A DNA stretch of 12,368 nt. Origin: an uncultured Clostridia bacterium. Lineage in GTDB: Bacteria; Bacillota; Clostridia; TANB77; CAG-508. The DNA lies in the NCBI GenBank assembly GCA_934149155.1, contig CAKPDZ010000042.1:1-12368 (forward strand). Direction: 5' to 3'. Shown here piece by piece: positions 6,339-11,821 of this stretch (positions are counted from its first letter, which is position 1; every line of letters begins with the position of its first letter). The position numbers and the translations under genes were made by a program. The notes beneath the pieces were generated by a model. That model searched no databases and had not been told where the DNA came from. It saw only the letters and a list, made by a program, of their open reading frames with translations.

Positions 6339-7644
6339 ATCAAAAACAATTTTTGCACTGATTTTTTGCAGTATATGTATATTAATAACAGTAGGAGCGA
6401 TAATATATAAAAATATTGAAATTGATGATATGATAAAAGAAGAACACGAAGAACAATCAGAAGATGTGTCAGGAATAAATTTAAAAGGAACATATAATCA
6501 AAATGACTTAACAATTTTAGAAAAAAGAGCGACAAAAGATAAGGTTGAAATAACATATTGTCAAATAAATGGATTAAACAATAATGTTATTCAGAATAAT
6601 ATTAATAAAGAGCTAGAAAATGTTGCTATAAACATATATAAAGATAAGATTACAAATTTAGATAAAGTTATAAATGTATCTGTTAATGAAAAAAATGTAG
6701 CTAATTTTGCTAATACACTTTCTTTCGAAGTAAGCTATGTTGCCAAAAAAGATGATGATGGAGATGGATTTTATCAAGGATATAAATGTTTAAATTACGA
6801 TTTGACAACAGGTGAAAAAATAACATTTGATAAGTTATTTACACCAAATGCGCCAATGGAAGAAATTTTAAGAAAATCAGCATATTATAGTTTAGCAAAA
6901 AGAAATGTAAAAACAAATTTAGCAGGAGAACTAGAAATATCAGATTATGGAGATGTAGAAAATGAAGTTTTAGTATTTATTAATAAATATAAAAATGAGC
7001 AAATAGAAAATTTTGAATTTTCATCAAAGACTATAAGTGTTTTCTGGGGAGAAAATGATGATATAATAGAAATTGATATGTCAAAATATGCAGACTATAT
7101 TGCTATTTATAATAGATATTTTAGTGATAATAATATTTTTGAGAAAAGTGATGTTGGATTGAAAAATTTATATACGTTATCAGAAAGAAATTCAACAACG
7201 TATACATATATGAATTATCAAAAAGGAAGTAATTATTTTATTGATATTAATTTGATGAATTATGATGGAAGTAACAACGAATTTAGCGAAAAATTAAAAA
7301 AAGAAAAAATAATAGAATTAGAAGCAGAAATTGAAAAAATAAAAAATTCAATATCAAAAAATCTAGATAGTTTCTATATATTAAACTATAGTATTAATAT
7401 TTCAACAACTTATAATGATGAAGCAATGCAAAATATGACATATTGTACAACTGAAGGAAATTCATATGAAATTACAACACATGATTTTGAAGAAAATATT
7501 GAACCTATAATAATAAAAGCAAATCGAGAAAGTGGTAATGGAATTCAAACATATGTATACAATTTTAAAGATATACTAAATATAGAACCACAAACAACAA
7601 AAGAGGCATATAATCCTACAACAGGAGAAAAGATAGTAATTTAG
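6322..7644 (+). CDS. Membrane-anchored DUF4163/DUF3298-like extracytoplasmic protein
   Basis: The 440-residue protein has an N-terminal membrane segment (about 8-29) and a large outside domain. Residues about 60-255 look like the DUF4163 plus DUF3298 pair: ITYCQINGLNNNVIQNNINKEL, then the characteristic LNYDLTTGEKITFDKLF and a later strand-rich part (ENFEFSSKTISVFW). This fold is also found in the outside part of the lysozyme-sensing anti-sigma factor RsiV, but here there is no cytoplasmic anti-sigma domain. A DDDGDG loop (144-149) fits the DxDxDG calcium-binding pattern. The C-terminal part (about 280-440) is not recognised. The start is supported by AAAGGAGG (6308-6315), 6 nt upstream, lying inside the end of the preceding gene, which indicates translational coupling. 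Last gene of the rnc operon. The domain call is from pattern memory and the function is unknown. Confidence 0.78.
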   Translation: MFKTTKSKTIFALIFCSICILITVGAIIYKNIEIDDMIKEEHEEQSEDVSGINLKGTYNQNDLTILEKRATKDKVEITYCQINGLNNNVIQNNINKELENVAINIYKDKITNLDKVINVSVNEKNVANFANTLSFEVSYVAKKDDDGDGFYQGYKCLNYDLTTGEKITFDKLFTPNAPMEEILRKSAYYSLAKRNVKTNLAGELEISDYGDVENEVLVFINKYKNEQIENFEFSSKTISVFWGENDDIIEIDMSKYADYIAIYNRYFSDNNIFEKSDVGLKNLYTLSERNSTTYTYMNYQKGSNYFIDINLMNYDGSNNEFSEKLKKEKIIELEAEIEKIKNSISKNLDSFYILNYSINISTTYNDEAMQNMTYCTTEGNSYEITTHDFEENIEPIIIKANRESGNGIQTYVYNFKDILNIEPQTTKEAYNPTTGEKIVI

Positions 7645-7648
7645 TATA

Positions 7649-7693
7649 AAATCACTCGTTATTACAAATAATTGTAATAAGGGTGATTTTTTT
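7649..7693 (+). terminator. Terminator hairpin of the rnc operon that also holds the yitT RBS
   Basis: AAATCAC (7649-7655) pairs with GTGATTT (7683-7689), and TTATTACAA (7659-7667) with TTGTAATAA (7672-7680), around a 4-nt loop and a small internal bulge. Seven T residues (7687-7693) follow and touch the ATG of the next gene at 7694. The hairpin fits a rho-independent terminator for the upstream gene. Confidence 0.8.
7679..7686 (+). promoter_or_regulatory. yitT-like gene RBS buried in the hairpin stem
   Basis: AAGGGTGA is the only Shine-Dalgarno-like sequence before the ATG at 7694, with a 7-nt spacer made only of T. It forms part of the 3' arm of the hairpin at 7649-7689, so it is base-paired when the hairpin forms. 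Confidence 0.65.
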
Positions 7694-8545
7694 ATGGACA
7701 GTATTAAAAGAAAAAAAGGAATAATAAATATTATAGGAACAATTGTAGGATCAGCAATAATGGCATTTGGAACATCTGCATTTCTTTTGCCAAATCAATT
7801 ATCATCAGGAGGCTTATCTGGAATAGCAACAATAACATATTATTTATTAAAAATTCCAATGGGAGCAATGATAATGGCTTTAAATATACCACTATTTATA
7901 TTAGCAGGATATAGATTGGGAAAAGAATTTTTTGCTAAATCGTTAATTGGAACAGTTAGTTTATCTGCATTTATAGATATATTTGATAAATATCCAGCAA
8001 TTACAAATGATAGGTTTTTGGCATGTATATATGGTGGTTCATTAATAGGAATAGGAACAGCAATAATATTAAAAGTTGGTGCGTCAACTGGAGGAACAGA
8101 TTTGATTGCAACGGTAATTAAAGGTTATAATCCGTACATTTCTATGAGCAAATATTTAATAATTATGGATATTGTTATTATATCTTTAAATGTTTTATTT
8201 TTTAAACATATTGAAATTGGGCTGTATTCAGCAATTGCGATTTATCTATATGGGCAAATGATAGATATAATATTTGAAGGAGTATATTATACAAAATTAT
8301 TATTTATTATTTCTGATAAAAATGAGGAAATTTCTAAAGTTATTGGAGAAAATGTAAAAAGAGGAGTAACTGGTTTATATGGTAAAGGGATGTACAAAAA
8401 TGAAGATAAATTAGTTTTAATTTGTGCTGCTTCTAGAAATGATACTGCTAAAATAAAGGATATTGCTAAAAAAGTTGATGAGCATTGTTTCATTGTTATA
8501 GGAAATGTTAGAGAAGTTCTTGGAAAAGGTTTCAAAGAGACTTAA
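7694..8545 (+). CDS. YitT-family membrane protein (DUF161 + DUF2179)
   Basis: The 283-residue protein has the YitT family layout. An N-terminal membrane domain has about five or six hydrophobic segments (about 11-33, 55-73, 84-97, 110-128, 154-171, 176-196). It carries the motifs FGTSAFLLPNQLSSGGLSGIA and VGASTGGTDLIA. A C-terminal cytoplasmic DUF2179 domain (about 198-278) has RGVTGLYGKGMY and ends in VREVLGKGF. Length is normal. The family is widespread in Firmicutes with several copies per genome; it is presumed to be transport-related or to respond to a ligand through DUF2179, but its biochemical role is not established. The start at 7694 fits the family N-terminus, with the RBS in the preceding hairpin. 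No separate promoter is visible after that hairpin, so it depends on read-through or on a promoter inside the upstream gene. Its stop codon lies at the edge of the palindrome 8541-8792. Confidence 0.92.
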   Translation: MDSIKRKKGIINIIGTIVGSAIMAFGTSAFLLPNQLSSGGLSGIATITYYLLKIPMGAMIMALNIPLFILAGYRLGKEFFAKSLIGTVSLSAFIDIFDKYPAITNDRFLACIYGGSLIGIGTAIILKVGASTGGTDLIATVIKGYNPYISMSKYLIIMDIVIISLNVLFFKHIEIGLYSAIAIYLYGQMIDIIFEGVYYTKLLFIISDKNEEISKVIGENVKRGVTGLYGKGMYKNEDKLVLICAASRNDTAKIKDIAKKVDEHCFIVIGNVREVLGKGFKET

Positions 8546-8792
8546 AAATACATTTATAATTTATTACAATTCACTTTTACTTAAATAGATATTTAGAAAT
8601 TTATAATATATTGTTTTTTATACCTTGCTGTCGCAATCTCCATATTAAATATACTTACATGTAGATTGCTCCATATCGCATTCGCTTCGCTCATTTGGTC
8701 GCTTACGCGGTATTGCAAAACAATATATTATAAATTTTCAAAATAAATATAATGTATTTGTAAATTGTAATAAATTATAAATGTATTTTAAG
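8541..8792. repeat. Large nested palindrome (MITE-like) filling the convergent intergenic gap
   Basis: Outer arms 8545-8571 and 8763-8789 are perfect 27-bp inverted repeats, extendable with one bulged base to 8541 and 8792. Inner arms 8597-8617 and 8717-8737 are a perfect 21-bp inverted repeat. Short pairs join them (8589-8595 with 8744-8750; 8620-8624 with 8709-8713). The centre (about 8625-8708) is clearly richer in G+C than the flanks. TAA lies on both sides (8543-8545 and 8789-8791) and could be a target duplication. It contains no open frame of note. It would form a long hairpin in RNA read from either side and may end transcription of both neighbours. The element class is inferred. Confidence 0.75.
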
Positions 8793-10107
8793 TTTTGGTA
8801 ATCATTTGGCTAGAAACTACATTTACATTTACATTGGTGTGAAACTGTGCAGACTTGAATTTCTCATTCCAATTATAATCTTTCCATTCTTTTTGGGTAG
8901 TAAAATGAGATAATGCTTTGTAAGAGAAAGAATCAATATCTGTTCCAAAATCTTTAGAGATTTTATTAAAGTAATCATCAAATTGTTTTTCTAAATATTT
9001 TTTTGTTGCAATTGAAAAATTTTCAAGAGTACTTGTTTGTTCATATTCAATATCTTTTTCAAGGCTTAAAATAGAAGCTTGTACATTGATATCAAGATAT
9101 ATATTAGGAATATCGTTTTCAATATTAACTGAAAATTTAGAATTTTTCTTAGGAACTATATTAAGTTCAATTTTATCTTTTTCATTTTCATTACAAGGAT
9201 TATCAATTGAAGCTACAAAAAAATTTAAATTATTTTCTATTAATAGATGGCAGATAGATTCTGTAGCAGTAAGTTTTCCACATAGTTTATCATTATGAAA
9301 AACAGCAATTCCTAGATTTTCTGTGCCACGCTTTCCTTGAAGTGAACTTGATCCAGCAGTTAAATCTTCAGGATTTGTAATAACACTTTCATCTTTTTCA
9401 GAAGAGATATATTGGGAGGAATCTTGTGAATCTTTAGAAGAGGATTCTGAATTAGAAGATTCTTCTTGTTCTTTACGTGCACTAGCATTAAGTCCACCAA
9501 GAGTTGCAGTACCGTCACAAAAATCACCAGATAAAGTGTTAAAAAATTCACCAACAGTAGTATTAGAAAAATAGCCTGTAAACTTATTTGTGATTTCATA
9601 TGTTGCATAATAATTTGTAGTAATTTTTTCAAGATTTGGTTTTACATTAGAAAGATATTCATATGCAGGACAAGTACTAATAATAAGATTAGTAGTTGGT
9701 CTAAACTCTTCGCTGTTAAGCAAACTGTAGATTTGAGAGGAAATACCATTTTTAGCAAAATCTTCAGAAAATATAACAGCACTACAATGTGCTAAATTAA
9801 TTTCTTTACCAATATAACTATTTAGAAGATTAAGACAACTGTAAATAGAATCTGCTTCTCCAGAAATAAGAATGATATTATTAGATTCGTCAGAAGAATT
9901 GCTATTAGGAGAAAACGAAGTTGATTTTGTAAATTGAGCTGTAAGTTTTATCTTTGCATTTTCACCAACATCAATTCCTAATGCTAAGACATAAGCTAAA
10001 TTAGTTAAGTTGTGTGATGTATAAGAACTTGAAAATGCGCCAATAAAAATTACAAGTAATATTAAAAAAGCTATAATGTTGATTGCGTTTTTACTCGTGA
10101 TAACCAC
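8788..10107 (-). CDS. Ger(x)C-family spore germination protein (GerAC-like)
   Basis: This is the C subunit of a GerA-type germinant receptor, which sits in the inner spore membrane with an A and a B subunit. Typical features are an N-terminal hydrophobic segment (about 9-25), LTNLAYVLALGIDVGE, TVGEFFNTLSGDF, NLGIAVFHNDKLCGKLTATES, and a C-terminal half with DINVQASILSLE and a late helix (about 365-385) before FKSAQFHTNVNVNV. Two oddities stand out. There is no lipobox cysteine after the hydrophobic segment (GAFSSSYTSHN where a Cys-Trp is usual). A Ser/Glu-rich insert (about 209-256) separates the two domains. The length of 439 residues is somewhat long for the family. It overlaps the gerAB-like gene by 37 nt. 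The only canonical start, GTG at 10105-10107, overlaps the Shine-Dalgarno sequence, so the true start may be a few codons later. Confidence 0.88.
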   Translation of the reverse strand: MVITSKNAINIIAFLILLVIFIGAFSSSYTSHNLTNLAYVLALGIDVGENAKIKLTAQFTKSTSFSPNSNSSDESNNIILISGEADSIYSCLNLLNSYIGKEINLAHCSAVIFSEDFAKNGISSQIYSLLNSEEFRPTTNLIISTCPAYEYLSNVKPNLEKITTNYYATYEITNKFTGYFSNTTVGEFFNTLSGDFCDGTATLGGLNASARKEQEESSNSESSSKDSQDSSQYISSEKDESVITNPEDLTAGSSSLQGKRGTENLGIAVFHNDKLCGKLTATESICHLLIENNLNFFVASIDNPCNENEKDKIELNIVPKKNSKFSVNIENDIPNIYLDINVQASILSLEKDIEYEQTSTLENFSIATKKYLEKQFDDYFNKISKDFGTDIDSFSYKALSHFTTQKEWKDYNWNEKFKSAQFHTNVNVNVVSSQMITKT

Positions 10108-11189
10108 CTCCTAATGATTTTTTTTATATTTGCTAAGAATAAAATTGAAAAACTGATGCCAATAACCAAAATAAAGAAAGAATATTTATAGGCAGTATTA
10201 GAAAGAAATGTGGAAAGTGCACGATTTTTTGGTAGTAAGCTAACAATAAAAATTCCAATTGCAATTAATATATTTAATAAAATTTCGTTTTGGATATGAG
10301 TGATTTTTCTTAATATCCTGTTTGAAAATTTTAAAGTAATACCTAAATAACTCATAAAAGATAAAATCCAAATAAGTAAATAAATAGAATCAGGTTTTCT
10401 AAAAAAAGAACCAAATTCGATGTATTTAGTTGCAGAATATAGTGGCATTAATTCATCAGTTTCAACAAATCCACTAAACATGAATATAATTGTGGCAACA
10501 CTTAATAGTAAAAAAATTGAAGAAAGTACTATTGCTGTTATTGAAATATTTTTTATATCTTCTGGCTTTTTCATAATAGGTGGAATAAAGTAAATGTATG
10601 CAATTACTTGAAATGCAAAAATATTACATAATCCACTAACAAATGTGGGAAAAAGACCATTTCCGAATATAGGATAGATTTTAGCTACTTCGTAATAAGG
10701 AATATCTGCTAAAAATAAGATTAAAGTGCTAATAATTAAAAATGGAAAAAATATAAATATAGTTCTATAAACTGCATTGTGCTTCATATTGCAGGCAGTA
10801 ATTGCAGAAATTAAGAATAATATTATAATGTAAAAAAGCTTAGTCATTGGAAAATATATAATTTGTAAAAATGAGGAGAATAGATTTAGCAAAATCCCTG
10901 CCCAAAATACAAAATATGAAACATATGCTATACCAATGATGCATTTTAAAGTTTTTCCACCAAGGTAATCTGAAATATCTATTATATCATAAGTTGGAAA
11001 TTTCTGAAGAAAATAGCAAATTAAACATGTATAGCAAATTACTATTATGCTGATATATAGAATATTTAATAAAGAGGAAGAGCCAGTTAAATTTATAATT
11101 GATTTTGTGATATTTAAAATTATATGGTTAAAAGTAATAGTTACTAATAATGCTATTGCTTCTTTATTACCAATTTTTACATTATCCAT
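10071..11189 (-). CDS. GerAB/ArcD-family spore germination permease
   Basis: This is the B subunit of a GerA-type germinant receptor, an integral membrane protein of the APC amino-acid transporter fold that binds the germinant in characterised receptors. The 372-residue protein is hydrophobic throughout, with about ten membrane segments. Family hallmarks are the cytoplasmic N-terminus followed by helix 1 (IGNKEAIALLVTITFNHIIL), FPTYDIIDISDYLGGKTLK, the PYYEVAKIYPIFGNG segment, FAFQVIAYIYFIPPIMKKPEDIKN and the late SIYLLIWILSFMSYLGITLKFS helix. Length matches the family. The ATG at 11189 has the RBS GAAAGGAA (11204-11197, minus) 7 nt before it. That RBS comes 2 nt after the T-tract of the preceding terminator, leaving no room for a separate promoter. 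The gerAC-like gene follows with a 37-nt overlap. No gerAA is adjacent. Confidence 0.93.
   Translation of the reverse strand: MDNVKIGNKEAIALLVTITFNHIILNITKSIINLTGSSSLLNILYISIIVICYTCLICYFLQKFPTYDIIDISDYLGGKTLKCIIGIAYVSYFVFWAGILLNLFSSFLQIIYFPMTKLFYIIILFLISAITACNMKHNAVYRTIFIFFPFLIISTLILFLADIPYYEVAKIYPIFGNGLFPTFVSGLCNIFAFQVIAYIYFIPPIMKKPEDIKNISITAIVLSSIFLLLSVATIIFMFSGFVETDELMPLYSATKYIEFGSFFRKPDSIYLLIWILSFMSYLGITLKFSNRILRKITHIQNEILLNILIAIGIFIVSLLPKNRALSTFLSNTAYKYSFFILVIGISFSILFLANIKKIIRRWLSRVKTQSTL
10107..10112 (-). promoter_or_regulatory. Strong RBS of the gerAC-like gene, misplaced for its GTG
   Basis: Minus-strand AGGAGG (10112 down to 10107) lies inside the end of the gerAB-like gene. Its last G is the first base of the only canonical in-frame start, GTG (10107-10105). 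ATC (10101-10099) and ACG (10098-10096), also in frame, lie 5 and 8 nt after it. Confidence 0.7.
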
Positions 11190-11206
11190 ATATAAATTCC
11201 TTTCAT

Positions 11207-11247
11207 AAAAAAATATTCCTACATATTATTTACAAATATGTAGGAAT
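11207..11247 (-). terminator. Terminator after the HD-domain gene, directly before gerAB
   Basis: Perfect 12-bp arms (11215-11226 ATTCCTACATAT and 11236-11247 ATATGTAGGAAT) enclose a 9-nt loop. On the minus strand seven T residues (11213-11207) follow. The gerAB-like RBS begins just beyond. The opposite side has no T run, so the terminator acts on minus-strand transcripts. Confidence 0.85.
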
Positions 11248-11254
11248 TATACAT

Positions 11255-11770
11255 TTATATATTTATTTTAAAAATTGTGAATGCAAAGAATACATAAGCA
11301 TATCTGATAAGTTTCTTTTTCATTAAATGAGATTGATAGTATTCATAAAATGATTTTAAAGCACTTAATTTATCTGCAATAGTTATAATAAAACTTTCTT
11401 TATATTTTGGAAATTGAAAGAATGTTACAGGCCACATATGTTTTAAAATTATATCTTTTTCTTTTTCATTTAAATCACAAATGTTTAATGCATTTTCTAA
11501 TGCAATTTGTGGATGTCTAAATGCATGCCACCCTTTTAACATTGCTTTAGAATGTCTCCAATCATATAAAAATAAATCATGTAGTATTGCAGCTCTTGCC
11601 ATTGAAACATAATCTAAATTATGCTTTTTACAGAATCTATATGACCAATAAGCAACTTCTATACAATGATTATAACAGTTTGTATCATAATGCTGTCTGT
11701 AATTTTTCATTTGCAATACAGTTGGGTTATTTATTAAGTCTTTTGTTATTTCATAAAATTCTTTGTTCAT
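11255..11770 (-). CDS. HD-domain hydrolase
   Basis: This is a 171-residue member of the HD metal-dependent phosphohydrolase superfamily, soluble and probably cytoplasmic. The metal ligands are seen in order: His35 (YNHCIEVAYWS), His64-Asp65 (AAILHDLFLYD) and Asp133 (ITIADKLSALKSFYE). Extra conserved histidines (His82, His86, His111 in LKHMWPVTFF) fit a subgroup common in clostridia. The substrate cannot be told from sequence; nucleotides or other phosphoesters are possible. The C-terminal tail (about 151-171) is basic and then hydrophobic (YAYVFFAFTIF), which may be part of the fold rather than a membrane anchor. The ATG at 11770 is preceded by AAAAGGAT with about a 9-nt spacer. It lies 51 nt after the Rpn-like gene with no terminator between them, so the two may be one transcript. 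A strong terminator follows. Confidence 0.88.
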   Translation of the reverse strand: MNKEFYEITKDLINNPTVLQMKNYRQHYDTNCYNHCIEVAYWSYRFCKKHNLDYVSMARAAILHDLFLYDWRHSKAMLKGWHAFRHPQIALENALNICDLNEKEKDIILKHMWPVTFFQFPKYKESFIITIADKLSALKSFYEYYQSHLMKKKLIRYAYVFFAFTIFKINI

Positions 11771-11821
11771 ATTATTTTATCCTTTTCGTGTTTATCTAAT
11801 TTAAGTAGAATATATTAAATG

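Noticed and set aside
5567..6556. Minus-strand open frames opposite the binding-protein and DUF3298-like genes
   Set aside because: Shadow frames without RBS; the plus-strand genes have RBSs, coupling and domain patterns.
8287..8535. Minus-strand open frame opposite the 3' end of the yitT-like gene
   Set aside because: It overlaps the conserved DUF2179 domain and has no supporting signals.
8620..8716. tRNA or known small RNA in the GC-richer core of the palindrome
   Set aside because: No cloverleaf, T-loop or anticodon-arm pattern could be made; pairing is that of nested inverted repeats.
9086..9632. Short frames on both strands within the gerAC-like gene
   Set aside because: They overlap a coherent Ger(x)C reading frame; repetitive Ser/Leu composition only.
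11587..11799. Plus-strand open frame opposite the HD-domain gene
   Set aside because: Antisense to the conserved HD motif region; no RBS or family match.
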